Shown here one piece after another: positions 45,131-55,629 of a stretch of DNA of 64,000 nt. Numbering within the stretch: position 1 is the first letter of the stretch; each line of letters starts with the position of its first letter. This DNA is from Brevundimonas vesicularis (lineage in GTDB: Bacteria > Pseudomonadota > Alphaproteobacteria > Caulobacterales > Caulobacteraceae). The position numbers and the translations under genes are program-made. The stretch lies in the NCBI RefSeq assembly GCF_014204545.1, contig NZ_JACHLJ010000003.1, positions 310,001-374,000 on the forward strand, written 5' to 3'. Under the pieces are notes generated by a model. It saw only the letters and a program-made list of their open reading frames with translations, did not search any database and was not told where the DNA came from.

Positions 45131-46383
45131 ACGACGGCCTCGCCACGCAGCAGCCGGGGCAGGTCGCCTGTCGCGCCGCCCGCCTCCTGCATGAAGGCGC
45201 GGCGTAGAGGGCCGATGCGATTGACGGCGGCCATGCCCAGGTCGCGCGCCAGACGCACCGGCGCGATGTCGTTGGAGAACAGGCGTACGAAGGCGTCGAA
45301 ACCCGCCGCCAAGGCCGCGTTGTCGAACCGGCGCCAGCGGGCGTAACGCTCCAGAACGGTTTCCGACCCGATGTCCTCGCCCAGGCGCGCGGCCTCGGCC
45401 AGCACCTCGGCCAGAGCGGCCGCATCCTTCAGCCCCATGTTCAGACCCTGGCCGGCGACCGGATGCACTCCGTGTGCGGCGTCCCCGATCAGGGCGATGC
45501 GCGGCGCGATCAGTTTCTCCGCCAGGCTGAGCGACAGCGGATAGACGAAGCGCGGGCCCTCGACCGTCGCACCATCGAGAAACTCTCCGAACCGCCGCAT
45601 CAGATGGGCGTGGAAGGCATCGTCCGAGGCTTCGCGCAGCGCCTCGCCCCGTCGCGTCGTCTCGGTCCAGACCAGGCTGGCGCGCTGATCCGTTAGGGGC
45701 AGGATGGCGAAGGGGCCGCTGGGCAGGAAATATTCGTGCGCGACATTGCCGTGGTCGCGACCCAGCCGCACCGTGGCCACCACGCCGCTTTGGCCATAGC
45801 CCCAGCCAACGGTCTCGATCCCGGCCGCGCGACGCACGGCCGAACCTCGCCCTTCGGCGCCGACGACCAGGGGCGCGATCAGGGTCGATCCATCGGCCAG
45901 GGTCACGGTCGCCTTGCCCACATCGGTCGCGACGCTGGCGACGGTCGCCGGGGCCCGCACCGCGATCCCCGCGCGCGTCACCGCCTCGGCCAGGGCCGCA
46001 CGGATGCGACGGTTCTCGACCATATAGCCCAGCGGCTCGCCGCCGGTGCGGCCGCCGATCTCGTCGGCGTCGAAGCGCAGGAAGGCGGGCGATGCGGACC
46101 GGCTGGCCGCGCCCGGCCGACGCCCGTCCGTCACCAGAATATGATCCATCCGGCAGGCGTGAGGACGCAGGGATTCGCCCAGGCCCAGCGCGTCCAGCAT
46201 GCGGAAGGTCGAAAAGGCGACGGCGGTCGACCGTCCGTCGAAGGTCGGCGCCAACTGATCGCTGAACGGCTGCGGATCGACCATCACGACCTTCAACCCG
46301 CCTTGCGCCGCCGCCAGGGCGAAGGCCGCCCCGGTCAGCCCCGCGCCGGCGATGACGATGTCGTAGCGTTCAGTGTCAGCCAT
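45127..46383 (-). CDS. UbiH/UbiF-family FAD-dependent hydroxylase (ubiquinone biosynthesis)
   Basis: 418-residue flavoprotein monooxygenase that hydroxylates the ubiquinone ring, position not assignable from sequence. Motifs: FAD-binding IVIAGAGLTGAAFALAAAQGG, the second region YMVENRRIRAALAEA, the GADH-type VGAEGRGSAVRR and the C-terminal LIGDAAHGVHPVAGQGLNMGLKDAA. ATG 46383 begins directly with the nucleotide-binding strand. It is divergent from ftsK. The stop overlaps the SirB1-type gene. Confidence 0.93.
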   Translation of the reverse strand: MADTERYDIVIAGAGLTGAAFALAAAQGGLKVVMVDPQPFSDQLAPTFDGRSTAVAFSTFRMLDALGLGESLRPHACRMDHILVTDGRRPGAASRSASPAFLRFDADEIGGRTGGEPLGYMVENRRIRAALAEAVTRAGIAVRAPATVASVATDVGKATVTLADGSTLIAPLVVGAEGRGSAVRRAAGIETVGWGYGQSGVVATVRLGRDHGNVAHEYFLPSGPFAILPLTDQRASLVWTETTRRGEALREASDDAFHAHLMRRFGEFLDGATVEGPRFVYPLSLSLAEKLIAPRIALIGDAAHGVHPVAGQGLNMGLKDAAALAEVLAEAARLGEDIGSETVLERYARWRRFDNAALAAGFDAFVRLFSNDIAPVRLARDLGMAAVNRIGPLRRAFMQEAGGATGDLPRLLRGEAVV

Positions 46384-46523
46384 GAGGGGCTTGTCGCGCC
46401 GTCGCGGCCAAAGGTCCAGAGGACGGTTTGTCCATCGCCAAGGCCAAGCTGGTAAACAGCCCCTTAACCCTGTGAGTGCGACAAAGGGTACCGAACGTCA
46501 GCCGCCGGAAGGTTCGACCCTTC

Positions 46524-48935
46524 ATGTCCACCGCCCTCGTCATCGGCCGTCAGGCCTGGATCAGCGCCCGCATCCTGTGGGACGCGCCCTTCGTGGTGCG
46601 GTTCAGGGGCGTCTTGCAGGCCCTGCTGGCGACCCTGCTGCTGGTCGCCCTGGTGTCGTGGAATCCGGCGGATGCCAGTCTGAATGCGGCCTCCAGCCTG
46701 CCGACGACCAACTGGCTGGGGGCCAACGGCGCCCTGTTCGCCGACCTGTTCATGCAGTCTCTAGGTCTGGCCACCTGGCCCGCAGCCCTACTCCTGGTCG
46801 CCTTCGGCCTGGCCCGCGCGGTCGGCGATGCGATCCAGCAAAGGCTCAAGCCCACGCCGTTGAAAGCTCTGGCCGCGACCGGCGGGGTGCTGCTGCTGTC
46901 CAGCGCACTCGCCGCCTTGGCCGCGCCCGCCGCCTGGCCGCTCGCCGCCGGTCTGGGCGGTCTGTGGGGCGATGCGGTGACAGGCCTGGCGGCGCGCGGT
47001 CTCGGCGCCCTGCATATCCCCGGCGGCCGCATCATTGCGGGCCTCGTCTTCCTGGTCGCCGGGCTGTGGCTGCTCGGCTTCGCCATCGGCCTGCGCGCCA
47101 TGGATTTCCTGGACGCCCTGCACTGGGGCAAGTCGTTGCGCGCACCCGCGCCGCCTCAGCCGAAGCCCCAGGCCGCCCGCGAAAAGGCGCCCGCCAAGGC
47201 CCGAGCGCCCCGCGCCGCGCCACCGGAAGAGGCGCCGCTGGCCCCCACCTATGCCGAAGAGCCGCCTCAGACCGCCTATGACGACCTGCCGCCGTGGGAG
47301 GATGACGCCGTCCAGCCCGCGCCACGCCCCTCGGCCGCCCGTCCGGTCGAGCCGCGCGTCGCTGCGGTCAAGGCGCCCAAGGCCCGCAAGGATGACGTGG
47401 ACCAACAGGCCTTCGACTTCGTGCGGCCGGAAGGCGATTTCGACCTGCCGCCGCTCGGCATCCTGACCAAGCCGGCCCAGCGCGTCGGTTCGGTGGACGA
47501 GGACTCGCTCAAGCAGAACGCCAAGATGCTGGAAGGCGTGCTGCAGGAGTTCGGCGTGCGCGGCGTGATCGACCAGATCCGCCCCGGCCCGGTCGTGACC
47601 CTGTACGAACTAGTCCCGGCGCCGGGCGTGAAGCACGGCCGCGTGGTCGCCCTGGCCGACGACATCGCCCGGTCGATGTCCGCGCGCGCCTGTCGTATTT
47701 CCGTGGTTCAGGGCCGTAACGCCATCGGCATCGAACTGCCCAACGCCAAGCGCGAGACCGTCTATCTGCGCGACCTGCTGGCGAGCGCCGAATACGACAA
47801 GAAGGGCCATCTGCTGCCCCTGGCCCTGGGCGAGACCATCGGCGGCGAGCCCTATGTCGCCGACCTGGCGCGCATGCCCCACCTGCTGATCGCGGGCACC
47901 ACCGGCTCGGGCAAGTCGGTGGGGGTCAACGCCATGATCCTGTCGATCCTGTATCGCCACAGCCCAGCCGAATGCCGCTTCATCATGATCGACCCCAAGA
48001 TGCTGGAGCTGTCAGTTTATGACGGCATCCCGCACCTGCTGGCGCCGGTGGTGACCGATCCGAAGAAGGCCGTCGTCGCCTTGAAATGGACGGTGCGCGA
48101 GATGGAGGATCGCTATCGCCGCATGTCCAAGCTGGGCGTGCGCAACATCGCCAGCTACAATGAGCGCGCCCGCGAGGCCCAGGCCAAGGGCGAGCATTTC
48201 GAACGCACGGTCCAGACCGGCTTCGACGAACAGGGCCGCCCGGTCTATGAGTCCGAGAAGATCCGCCCCGAACCCCTGCCCTTCCTGGTCGTGGTCATGG
48301 ACGAAATGGCCGACCTGATGCTAGTCGCCGGCAAGGACGTCGAGGGCGCGGTCCAGCGTCTGGCCCAGATGGCCCGCGCCGCCGGCATCCACCTGATCAT
48401 GGCCACCCAGCGCCCGTCGGTGGACGTCATCACCGGCACCATCAAGGCCAACTTCCCGACCCGCATCTCCTTCCAGGTCACGTCCAAGATCGACAGCCGC
48501 ACCATCCTGGGCGAACAGGGGGGCGAACAACTGCTGGGCCAGGGCGACATGCTCTACATGGCCGGCGGCGGGCGCATCACCCGTCTGCACGGCCCGTTCG
48601 TCGACGACAAGGAAGTCGAGGACGTCTGCAAACACCTGAAGGCCCAGGCCGAGCCCGACTATCTGGATCTGATCACCGACGAGCCCGACGGCGACGGCGA
48701 CAACGGCTATGACGAAGGCGGCGGCGGAGGCTCGGGCGACGACCTGTACGACCGCGCCGTCGCCGTGGTCACCCGCGACCGCAAGGCCTCGACCAGCTAC
48801 GTGCAGCGTCGGCTCCAGATCGGCTACAACCGCGCCGCCTCCCTGATCGAGCGAATGGAGCAGGAAGGCGTGGTCAGCCCCGCCAACCATGCCGGCAAGC
48901 GCGACGTCCTGGCCGGCCCGCCACCGATGGTGTGA
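46524..48935 (+). CDS. ftsK: DNA translocase FtsK
   Basis: 803-residue septal DNA pump that resolves chromosomes at division. Four or so N-terminal membrane helices ([67 protein letters not shown]) are followed by a Pro/Ala/Lys-rich linker (about residues 215-310). The motor has Walker [13 protein letters not shown] (near residue 460) and Walker [16 protein letters not shown]. The gamma domain [20 protein letters not shown] reads KOPS sites. ATG 46524 has GGAAGG 11 bases upstream. The linker is short compared with the E. coli protein, as in other alphaproteobacteria. Confidence 0.96.
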   Translation: MSTALVIGRQAWISARILWDAPFVVRFRGVLQALLATLLLVALVSWNPADASLNAASSLPTTNWLGANGALFADLFMQSLGLATWPAALLLVAFGLARAVGDAIQQRLKPTPLKALAATGGVLLLSSALAALAAPAAWPLAAGLGGLWGDAVTGLAARGLGALHIPGGRIIAGLVFLVAGLWLLGFAIGLRAMDFLDALHWGKSLRAPAPPQPKPQAAREKAPAKARAPRAAPPEEAPLAPTYAEEPPQTAYDDLPPWEDDAVQPAPRPSAARPVEPRVAAVKAPKARKDDVDQQAFDFVRPEGDFDLPPLGILTKPAQRVGSVDEDSLKQNAKMLEGVLQEFGVRGVIDQIRPGPVVTLYELVPAPGVKHGRVVALADDIARSMSARACRISVVQGRNAIGIELPNAKRETVYLRDLLASAEYDKKGHLLPLALGETIGGEPYVADLARMPHLLIAGTTGSGKSVGVNAMILSILYRHSPAECRFIMIDPKMLELSVYDGIPHLLAPVVTDPKKAVVALKWTVREMEDRYRRMSKLGVRNIASYNERAREAQAKGEHFERTVQTGFDEQGRPVYESEKIRPEPLPFLVVVMDEMADLMLVAGKDVEGAVQRLAQMARAAGIHLIMATQRPSVDVITGTIKANFPTRISFQVTSKIDSRTILGEQGGEQLLGQGDMLYMAGGGRITRLHGPFVDDKEVEDVCKHLKAQAEPDYLDLITDEPDGDGDNGYDEGGGGGSGDDLYDRAVAVVTRDRKASTSYVQRRLQIGYNRAASLIERMEQEGVVSPANHAGKRDVLAGPPPMV

Positions 48936-48947
48936 CGAAAATCGAGG

Positions 48948-48970
48948 AACGGCTGCTGCTCGGAGCCGTT
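48948..48970 (+). terminator. Weak stem-loop after ftsK
   Basis: AACGGCT (48948-48954) and AGCCGTT (48964-48970) make a seven-base stem with a nine-base loop, 12 bases after the ftsK stop. No T tract follows, so its terminator role is doubtful. Confidence 0.35.
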
Positions 48971-49122
48971 GTCTGACCCGCTATCGCGTCCAAGCTTCAG
49001 CATTTCGATGAACAGGGCTTCATCGCAGCGCCGGAATATGGTCAGGCTCGCGTCATTCCGACGCCAAGCCGACCGGGCAAGACGGCAGGATCGACAACCA
49101 TCCCGAACGGGAGACGAACTTC

Positions 49123-49806
49123 ATGACCTCGCGCGCCAAGACCGTGGCTATGGCCACCCCCGACCTGCACCGCCGCAGCCTGCTGCTGGGCGCCGGCCTG
49201 ACGACCGGCCTGATCGCGTTGGGCGCCTTCGACGCCGCCCACGCCCAGTCGAACCTGTCGGCCGAGGATCGCGCCGTGGTTCAACAGGCGCAGGGCTATC
49301 TTCAGGCCCTGACCTCGGCACAAGGCACCTTCACCGAAACGGGCCCGAACGGACAGACCCGCCAGGGCCGCTTCTATCTGCAGCGTCCGGGCAAGATGCG
49401 GTTCGAATACACCAACCCGGCCGGTCTGCTGGTGGTGTCGGACGGCTACAACGTCAAACGCTACGACCCGCGCCTGAACAGCTTCCAGCAGGTGCCGCTG
49501 GGTCGCACCCCGCTGTCCACCTTCCTGGCGCGCAATGTGCGGCTGGACCAGGGCGTCCGCATCGAGCGCGTGACGCGCATGGCCTCGGGCGCCTTCGCCA
49601 TCACGGCGCGGGATTCCAACCGCCCGAACGACGGTCAGGTCGTGCTGGCCTTCGCCGGCAATCCGATGCGTCTGCAAGAGTGGACCATCACCGATCCGCA
49701 GGGCGCCCGGACCCGGACCCAGCTGACCTCGCTGCAACCGGCGTCCGGCCTGTCGGCGCGCCTGTTCCAGCTCAGCGATCCGACCCGTCGTCCCGGCCGC
49801 AACTAA
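49123..49806 (+). CDS. lolA: LolA-family outer-membrane lipoprotein carrier protein
   Basis: 227 residues. The N-terminus has a twin-arginine-like export signal (HRRSLLLGAGLTTGLIALGAFDAAHAQ). The mature part shows the LolA core: VQQAQGYLQALTSAQGTFTE, QGRFYLQRPGKMRFEY, LLVVSDGYNVKRYDP, LNSFQQVPLGRTPLSTFL and VLAFAGNPMRLQEWTITDPQG. LolA ferries lipoproteins across the periplasm from LolCDE to LolB. ATG 49123 has GGGAG upstream. Adjacency to ftsK is common across bacteria. A Tat-type signal for LolA is unusual but the twin Arg could be coincidental. Confidence 0.9.
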   Translation: MTSRAKTVAMATPDLHRRSLLLGAGLTTGLIALGAFDAAHAQSNLSAEDRAVVQQAQGYLQALTSAQGTFTETGPNGQTRQGRFYLQRPGKMRFEYTNPAGLLVVSDGYNVKRYDPRLNSFQQVPLGRTPLSTFLARNVRLDQGVRIERVTRMASGAFAITARDSNRPNDGQVVLAFAGNPMRLQEWTITDPQGARTRTQLTSLQPASGLSARLFQLSDPTRRPGRN

Positions 49807-49876
49807 GGGCGTTCAGTCTAGGGTGTTCTGGGGGCGGGTGACCATTCCTCAACCCCTGTTTCGCTAGACTGGCCGC

Positions 49877-50428
49877 ATGAGCGCGACCGCCCCGCCATCC
49901 GGCGTCCCATCGCTGAAATGGATCGCGGCGGCCGGCGCGGGCGCCTTTGCTCTGTTCATGCTGGGCGCCCTGGTGGTCGAACCGGCTCTGAACCGCATGA
50001 TCGCTCCGACCAAGGCCGCTGCCAGACCTCGCGCGTCCGGACAGGTCGAGGTCGGGGAGGTCGTGCTGTCCGGGCGCTACGTCGCGGCCAAGTCCGACAT
50101 GGTGCTGGACGTGGACGGCGGCGCGCTGAGCACGACCACGGGCGGCCGCCTGACCTCGGCGCCGCATCGGCTGGTTCAGGCGGATCAGCCAGCCAGCGTC
50201 TCCAGAAGTTTCACCGACGCCATGGCCGTGCCGCCGACGGCCCAGATCGAGGTGCGGCGCGTCACGGCTGACGACGACACGCGACTGTGCGCCGGTCATG
50301 CCGTCGGATGGCTGGCCTTGGCCGTGCGGCGCGACGGTTTCGTCCTGATGCCGGTGCGACAGGGGCCGCCGCCGGGCGCCCTTCTGGCCGACGACCGCCT
50401 GTGCGCCGTCCTGGACCTCAGCCGATGA
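49877..50428 (+). CDS. Membrane-anchored hypothetical protein
   Basis: 183 residues, not recognised. One N-terminal membrane helix (WIAAAGAGAFALFMLGALVV) is followed by a periplasmic domain of about 145 residues with no familiar motif. Two cysteines lie at RLCAGHAVG and RLCAVLDLS. The gene is 70 bases after lolA, and its stop overlaps the next start as ATGATG, so it is part of a lolA-linked unit with the DUF2459 gene. An envelope role is inferred only from location and anchor. Confidence 0.75.
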   Translation: MSATAPPSGVPSLKWIAAAGAGAFALFMLGALVVEPALNRMIAPTKAAARPRASGQVEVGEVVLSGRYVAAKSDMVLDVDGGALSTTTGGRLTSAPHRLVQADQPASVSRSFTDAMAVPPTAQIEVRRVTADDDTRLCAGHAVGWLALAVRRDGFVLMPVRQGPPPGALLADDRLCAVLDLSR

Positions 50429-51108
50429 TGCGAGCTCTGGTGCTCGCGGCGCTGGCCGGACTGGTCGCCGCACTTCTGACCTGGACCCGGCCGGGCGCGA
50501 CGGATGGGACGGCGACAGACCCTGTCGTCATTCAGGTGCTCGACAACGGCTTTCACACCGATATCGCCGTGCCGCGCGCCGCGCTGGAGCGCCGCGGCGG
50601 TCCTCTGGCGCATGCAGTCCAATCCTTGGCGCCCGGCGACTGGATTTTGATCGGCTGGGGCGATGCGAAATTCTACGTCGATCAGCGCCCGATTTCGGAT
50701 CGGCTGCCGGATGGCGCCCGCGCCTTCCTGCAGCCCGGCAATCGATCGGTGCTGATGCTGGCCCCTCGACGCGACGATCCGCGCCTGACCTATGGCGAAG
50801 ACAGCGCCGCCCTGACCCTGAGCCGCTCTGCGTTCGAGCGTCTGGCCGCGCGGGTCGAGGCCTCGCTTGATCTGTCGAACGGCCGGCCGCACATCGCAGC
50901 CATGCGTCCCGGCGACGACGCGCGCTTCTTCGCCAGCCGCGAGACCTTCTCCATCCTGCATCTGTGCAATCACTGGACAGCCGGTGTCCTGAACGCCGGC
51001 GGCGTGGCGATCCGTCCGGTTCCGGCCATCACCTCGGGCGAGGTGATGCGCTCGGTTCGGGCCGCCGAACGGGCGCGAAAACTGGACAGACCCCCGCTGC
51101 GGGACTAG
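50425..51108 (+). CDS. DUF2459 family protein
   Basis: 227 residues with an N-terminal hydrophobic segment (ALVLAALAGLVAALLTW). The DUF2459 pattern is visible: VLDNGFHTDIAVPRAAL, WILIGWGDAKFYVDQRP and LHLCNHWTAGVLNAGGVAIRP, where Cys and His or Asn could form a papain-like or amidase-like active centre. The family function is unknown. The ATG at 50425 overlaps the preceding stop by four bases, so it is translationally coupled. It precedes rbfA by about 65 bases. Confidence 0.85.
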   Translation: MMRALVLAALAGLVAALLTWTRPGATDGTATDPVVIQVLDNGFHTDIAVPRAALERRGGPLAHAVQSLAPGDWILIGWGDAKFYVDQRPISDRLPDGARAFLQPGNRSVLMLAPRRDDPRLTYGEDSAALTLSRSAFERLAARVEASLDLSNGRPHIAAMRPGDDARFFASRETFSILHLCNHWTAGVLNAGGVAIRPVPAITSGEVMRSVRAAERARKLDRPPLRD

Positions 51109-51173
51109 ACCGCCCGACTTTCGCCTATCCGGCCGGGTCCGATCCCCAGCGGGCGAACAAGAAGGAGAGGCCG

Positions 51174-51629
51174 ATGGCCCACAAGCAACACACCCGCAAC
51201 GCCTCCGGCCCCGCCGGACCTAGCCAGCGCCAGCTGCGCGCCGGCGAGCTGATCCGTCACGCCCTGGTCGACATCCTGCGCGAGGAGGATATCCGCGACG
51301 AGGCCCTGGCCGGGGTGTCCATCACCGTGACCGAAGTACGCCTGTCGCCGGACCTGAAACACGCCACCTGTTTCGTCGAGCCCCTGGGCGCCGGCGTCGA
51401 GGCCGCGCCGACCAATGGCCATGAGAGCGAGATCATCAAGGCGCTGAACGTCCACGCCAAGTTCGTGCGCGGCCAGCTGGGCCGTCGCCTGGACATGAAG
51501 TTCACGCCCGACCTGAAGTTCCGGCACGACGAAAGCTTCGACGCCGCCAGCCACATCGACCGCCTGTTCGACGATCCCCGCGTCCGCGCCGACCTGGAGC
51601 GCCGCGACGAAGACGAGGGCGATCAGTGA
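51174..51629 (+). CDS. rbfA: Ribosome-binding factor A
   Basis: 151-residue KH-like factor that helps mature the 16S rRNA 5' end in 30S assembly. Core: [40 protein letters not shown] and [18 protein letters not shown]. The C-terminus is acidic. ATG 51174 follows GGAGAGG. It is the first gene of an rbfA-truB-rpsO-pnp group. infB, normally upstream of rbfA, is not here. Confidence 0.94.
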   Translation: MAHKQHTRNASGPAGPSQRQLRAGELIRHALVDILREEDIRDEALAGVSITVTEVRLSPDLKHATCFVEPLGAGVEAAPTNGHESEIIKALNVHAKFVRGQLGRRLDMKFTPDLKFRHDESFDAASHIDRLFDDPRVRADLERRDEDEGDQ

Positions 51630-51635
51630 CCCTCC

Positions 51636-51665
51636 GGCCTCAAGTAGCGCGAAGCGCGGTAGGCC
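51636..51665 (+). repeat. Dispersed hairpin element, copy C (truB leader)
   Basis: Outer stem GGCCT/AGGCC, core CAAGTAGCGC, loop GAA, GCGCGGT, tail AAGCATA. It fills the rbfA-truB gap. The only purine-rich ribosome-site-like sequence before the truB start (GGTAGG, 51659-51664) belongs to its 3' arm. Confidence 0.9.
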
Positions 51666-51672
51666 AAGCATA

Positions 51673-52605
51673 ATGGCCCGCAAGAAGAAGGGCGACATCG
51701 TCGACGGCTGGGTTTGCCTGGACAAGCCGTTCGAGATGGGATCGACCGAGGCCGTCAGCCGCATTCGTCGCCTGTTCAACGCCCAGAAGGCCGGTCACGC
51801 CGGAACGCTTGACCCGCTGGCCAGCGGCATTCTGCCGATCGCCTTGGGCGAGGCGACCAAGACCGTGCCGATGATGATGGAGGCGCAGAAGGTCTATCGC
51901 TTCACCATCAACTGGGGCGTCTCGACCGACAGCGTGGACCGCGAGGGCGAGATCATCGGCCGCTCCGACGTGCGCCCCACGGTCGATCAGGTGAAGGCCG
52001 CCCTGCCCGCCTTCGTCGGCGAAATCGACCAGACGCCGCCCCGCTTTTCCGCGATCAAGGTGGACGGCGCCCGCGCCTACGACCTGGCCCGCGACGGTGT
52101 GGAGTTCGAGCTTCAGGCGCGCCGGGTGACGATCCATTCGGCCGAGGTGACGGATGCGCCCGACGCCGACCACGTGGAGTTGACCATCCGCACCGGCAAG
52201 GGCGTCTATGTCCGCTCGCTGGCCCGCGACCTGGCCGCAGCCCTCGGCGCCGAGGGTCATGTCAGCGCTCTGCGACGCGAGCGCGTCGGGCCGTTCAGCA
52301 CCCAAAACGCCGTCACTCTGGATTCTCTGGAGGAAATGGTGCATAGGGGCGCCGCCTCGGAAGGCTTGCTTGCCGTCGCGACCGCTCTGGACGACATCCC
52401 GGAACTGGCCGTGAACGAACAGGACGCCTTCTCGCTTCGGCAGGGACGCCCGATCGTTCTGCTCCCCCGTCAGGTGGAAACCCTCAAGGATCGTCTTACC
52501 GGCGGTTCGCGTACGGTTTCAGCCTTTCAGGGCCAGACCCTCGTCGCGCTGTGTCAGTTGCGGGCCGGCCGGCTAGAACCCGACCGCGTTTTCAATCTTT
52601 CCTGA
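51673..52605 (+). CDS. truB: tRNA pseudouridine-55 synthase
   Basis: 310-residue enzyme isomerising U55 in the T loop of tRNAs. The catalytic Asp is in [19 protein letters not shown]. Other motifs are [59 protein letters not shown] and [23 protein letters not shown] 51673 starts seven bases after repeat copy C, which apparently provides its ribosome site. It lies in the translation-linked cluster with rbfA and rpsO. Confidence 0.96.
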   Translation: MARKKKGDIVDGWVCLDKPFEMGSTEAVSRIRRLFNAQKAGHAGTLDPLASGILPIALGEATKTVPMMMEAQKVYRFTINWGVSTDSVDREGEIIGRSDVRPTVDQVKAALPAFVGEIDQTPPRFSAIKVDGARAYDLARDGVEFELQARRVTIHSAEVTDAPDADHVELTIRTGKGVYVRSLARDLAAALGAEGHVSALRRERVGPFSTQNAVTLDSLEEMVHRGAASEGLLAVATALDDIPELAVNEQDAFSLRQGRPIVLLPRQVETLKDRLTGGSRTVSAFQGQTLVALCQLRAGRLEPDRVFNLS

Positions 52606-52630
52606 TCGCCTGATCAGGGGACTCCAACCC

Positions 52631-52661
52631 GGCCTCAAGTAGCGCGAAAGCGCGGTAGGCC
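52631..52661 (+). repeat. Dispersed hairpin element, copy D (rpsO leader)
   Basis: Outer stem GGCCT/AGGCC, core CAAGTAGCGC, loop GAAA (a GNRA-type tetraloop if transcribed), GCGCGGT, 31 bases. It ends just before the rpsO ribosome site (AAGGGAG), 18 bases before the ATG. Confidence 0.9.
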
Positions 52662-52678
52662 ACCAAGGGAGAACTACG

Positions 52679-52948
52679 ATGTCGGTTACTGCTGAACGCA
52701 AGCACGAGATCATCGCCGATAACGCCCGCTCCGCCGGCGACACCGGCTCGGCCGAGGTTCAGGTCGCGATCCTGTCGGAACGCATCGCCAACCTCACCGA
52801 ACACTTCAAGACCCACAAGAAGGACAACCACTCGCGTCGTGGCCTTCTAAAGATGGTGTCGCAACGTCGCCGCCTGCTCGACCACCTGAACAAGGTCGAC
52901 GCCGGTCGCTACCAGGCGCTCATCTCCAAACTGGGCCTGCGCCGCTAA
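52679..52948 (+). CDS. rpsO: 30S ribosomal protein S15
   Basis: 89 residues, the exact family length. It binds helices 20-22 of 16S rRNA early in small-subunit assembly. The sequence follows the S15 pattern throughout: [40 protein letters not shown] and [13 protein letters not shown]. The start has AAGGGAG seven bases upstream. S15 represses its own translation through a leader structure in several bacteria. Whether the hairpin element just upstream contributes here is untested. Confidence 0.98.
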   Translation: MSVTAERKHEIIADNARSAGDTGSAEVQVAILSERIANLTEHFKTHKKDNHSRRGLLKMVSQRRRLLDHLNKVDAGRYQALISKLGLRR

Positions 52949-52977
52949 GGCGTCGGATCAGTGTAGAATACGCTTTC

Positions 52978-53010
52978 GAGGCGCGGGCGGTCACGTCCGC
53001 GCCTCGTTGT
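52978..53010 (+). terminator. Stem-loop terminator after rpsO
   Basis: GAGGCGCGG (52978-52986) and CCGCGCCTC (52997-53005) form a perfect nine-base stem with a 10-base loop, followed by GTTGT. The weak T tract suggests partial termination or processing between rpsO and pnp. Confidence 0.65.
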
Positions 53011-53246
53011 GCAACTAAGCGCTTCCAGGCCAAGTGGCTGCCGGTTGGCCGCCCGGGAAGCGTGACGACAAAGACACGACCTGTGCGCCGCAGGACTTAC
53101 CGGCGCAGCTGCGAGGGCCATGACGGTCCTCTCCCGGTCGTCGCGATGGCGCGGCGGCCTCTGGATCGAAGGACTGAACGCCGACGCATCCGCCCCATGA
53201 TGGGACCCCGCACGGAATACGCCGTCCGGGATACGAAAGACGAAAT

Positions 53247-55481
53247 ATGTTCGACATCAAACGCAAGACGATCGACTGGGCCGGCCGCCCGCTGACCCTG
53301 GAAACGGGCCGCATCGCCCGCCAGGCCGACGGCGCCGTTCTGGCGACCTACGGCGAGACCGTGGTTCTGGCCACCGTCGTCTATGGCCGCGCGCCCAAGC
53401 CCGGCCTGGATTTCTTCCCCCTGACGGTCAACTATCAGGAAAAGACCTTCGCCGCCGGTAAGATCCCGGGCGGCTACTTCAAGCGTGAAGGCCGTCCGTC
53501 CGAGAAGGAAACCCTGGTTTCCCGCCTGATCGACCGGCCGATCCGCCCGCTGTTCGTCAAGGGCTTCAAGAACGAGACCCAGGTCGTCGTGACCGTGCTG
53601 CAGCACGACATGGAAAACGACCCCGACGTTCTGGGCATGGTCGCCGCCTCGGCCGCCCTGACCATTTCGGGCGTGCCCTTCATGGGCCCCATCGGCGCCG
53701 CGCGCGTCGGCCTGATCGACGGCGAACTGGTGCTGAACCCCGCCATCGACCTGATCCCGTCCTCGGACCTCGACCTGGTGGTCGCCGGCACGCAAGACGC
53801 CCTGATGATGGTCGAATCCGAAGCCAAGGAGCTGTCGGAAGAGAAGATGCTCGAGGCCCTGATGTTCGCACATGCGGGCATGCAGCCGGTGATCGACGCC
53901 ATCATCGAACTGGCTGAACACGCCGCCAAGGAGCCCTTCGACTTCCAGGCCGAAGATCACTCCGACGTCGTCGCCTCGATCAAGTCGCTGGTCGGCGAAG
54001 ACATCAAGAGCGCCTACACCCACGCCGGCAAATACGAGCGCCGTTCGGGCGTCGACGCCGCCAAGAAGGCCGCCGCCGCCAAGCTGGTGAAGACCGACGA
54101 GAACCCCGACGGCGTCGACGGTTCCAAGTTCTCGGCCGCCTTCAAGGAGTGCGAAGCCGAAGTCCTGCGTCGCGACATCATCGAGAACGCGCACCGCGTC
54201 GACGGCCGCGCCCTCGACAAGGTCCGCGCCATCGTGTCGGAAGTCGGCGTCCTGCCGCGCACCCACGGTTCGGCCCTGTTCACGCGTGGGGAAACCCAGG
54301 CCCTGGTCGTCGCCACCCTCGGCACCGGCGAGGACGAGCAGTACATCGACAGCCTGCAGGGCACCTACAAAGAGAACTTCCTGCTGCACTACAACTTCCC
54401 CCCCTATTCGGTGGGTGAAGCGGGCCGCATGGGTTCGCCCGGCCGTCGCGAAATCGGTCACGGCAAGCTGGCCTGGCGCGCGATCCGTCCGATGCTGCCG
54501 ACCAAGGAAGACTTCCCCTACACCATCCGCCTGGTTTCCGAGATCACCGAGTCGAACGGCTCGTCCTCGATGGCCACGGTCTGCGGTTCGTCGCTGGCCC
54601 TGATGGACGCGGGCGTTCCGCTGATCCGTCCGGTCTCGGGCATCGCCATGGGCCTGATCCTGGAGCCGTCGGGCGAGTTCGCCATCCTGTCGGACATCTT
54701 GGGTGACGAAGACCACCTGGGCGACATGGACTTCAAGGTCGCCGGCACGTCGGAAGGCATCACCAGCCTTCAGATGGACATCAAGGTCGCCGGCATCACC
54801 AAGGAGATCATGAAGCAGGCCCTGACGCAGGCTTCGGCCGGTCGCCTGCACATCTTGGACGAGATGTCCAAGGCCATGGATGCGCCGCGCGCCGAACTGG
54901 GTGAACACGCGCCCAAGATCGAAACGGTCAAGATCCCCGTCGACAAGATCCGTGAAGTCATCGGTTCGGGCGGCAAGGTCATCCGCGAGATCGTCGAGAA
55001 GACCGGCGCCAAGATCGACATCGGCGATGACGGCACCATCAAGGTCGCCGCAAACGACCAGGAGAAGATCGACGCCGCCAAGGCCTGGATCCAGTCCATC
55101 GCCTCGGAGCCGGAAGTCGGAACCATCTACTCCGGCAAGGTCGTGAAGGTCGTCGATTTCGGCGCTTTCGTGAACTTCTTCGGCGCCAAGGATGGCCTGG
55201 TCCACGTGTCCCAGATCGCTCTGGAACGCGTCGCCAATCCGGCCGACGTCCTGTCGGAAGGCCAAGAGGTCAAGGTCAAGTTCCTGGGCTTCGACGATCG
55301 CGGCAAGACCAAGCTGTCGATGAAGGTCGTCGATCAGGCCACGGGTGAAGACCTGACGGCCAAGATCAACGCCGAGCGCGCCGAGCGCGGCGAAGAGCCC
55401 CTGTCGGAAGACACCGGCGGTCGTCCGAAACGGGACGGCGGTGATCGCGGTGGCGATCGCGGACGTCGTCGTCGCGACTAA
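53247..55481 (+). CDS. pnp: Polyribonucleotide nucleotidyltransferase (PNPase)
   Basis: 744-residue 3'-5' phosphorolytic exoribonuclease and degradosome component. Two RNase PH domains ([20 protein letters not shown] and the catalytic second one with [20 protein letters not shown]) flank a helical domain. A KH domain (about residues 570-615, [16 protein letters not shown]) and an S1 domain (about 625-695, [18 protein letters not shown]) follow. The C-terminal tail is Arg/Asp/Gly-rich ([13 protein letters not shown]), as in proteobacteria that bind RNase E. ATG 53247 is supported by alignment of [10 protein letters not shown]. The 240-base leader is unusually long and may hold autoregulatory structure. 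Confidence 0.97.
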   Translation: MFDIKRKTIDWAGRPLTLETGRIARQADGAVLATYGETVVLATVVYGRAPKPGLDFFPLTVNYQEKTFAAGKIPGGYFKREGRPSEKETLVSRLIDRPIRPLFVKGFKNETQVVVTVLQHDMENDPDVLGMVAASAALTISGVPFMGPIGAARVGLIDGELVLNPAIDLIPSSDLDLVVAGTQDALMMVESEAKELSEEKMLEALMFAHAGMQPVIDAIIELAEHAAKEPFDFQAEDHSDVVASIKSLVGEDIKSAYTHAGKYERRSGVDAAKKAAAAKLVKTDENPDGVDGSKFSAAFKECEAEVLRRDIIENAHRVDGRALDKVRAIVSEVGVLPRTHGSALFTRGETQALVVATLGTGEDEQYIDSLQGTYKENFLLHYNFPPYSVGEAGRMGSPGRREIGHGKLAWRAIRPMLPTKEDFPYTIRLVSEITESNGSSSMATVCGSSLALMDAGVPLIRPVSGIAMGLILEPSGEFAILSDILGDEDHLGDMDFKVAGTSEGITSLQMDIKVAGITKEIMKQALTQASAGRLHILDEMSKAMDAPRAELGEHAPKIETVKIPVDKIREVIGSGGKVIREIVEKTGAKIDIGDDGTIKVAANDQEKIDAAKAWIQSIASEPEVGTIYSGKVVKVVDFGAFVNFFGAKDGLVHVSQIALERVANPADVLSEGQEVKVKFLGFDDRGKTKLSMKVVDQATGEDLTAKINAERAERGEEPLSEDTGGRPKRDGGDRGGDRGRRRRD

Positions 55482-55505
55482 GCCACTTCGCATCCAAAAC
55501 TGATG

Positions 55506-55540
55506 AGGCCCGGCGGAGCGATCCGCCGGGCCTTTTTCTT
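55506..55540 (+). terminator. Strong rho-independent terminator after pnp
   Basis: AGGCCCGGCGG (55506-55516) and CCGCCGGGCCT (55523-55533) form a perfect 11-base stem with loop AGCGAT, followed by TTTTTCTT. Confidence 0.95.
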
Positions 55541-55629
55541 TGGGCCCGCGCCACGGCTGTCCTCGATTTCACTTGCCGCTTCGGCCCATGCGGTTTCCAT
55601 TACCGCATCCAGTTTCGAGGGGCCGTTCC

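Noticed and set aside
53097..55493. 798-codon minus-strand frame opposite pnp
   Set aside because: Shadow of the highly biased pnp codons, rich in Asp/Gly/Leu without domain signals.
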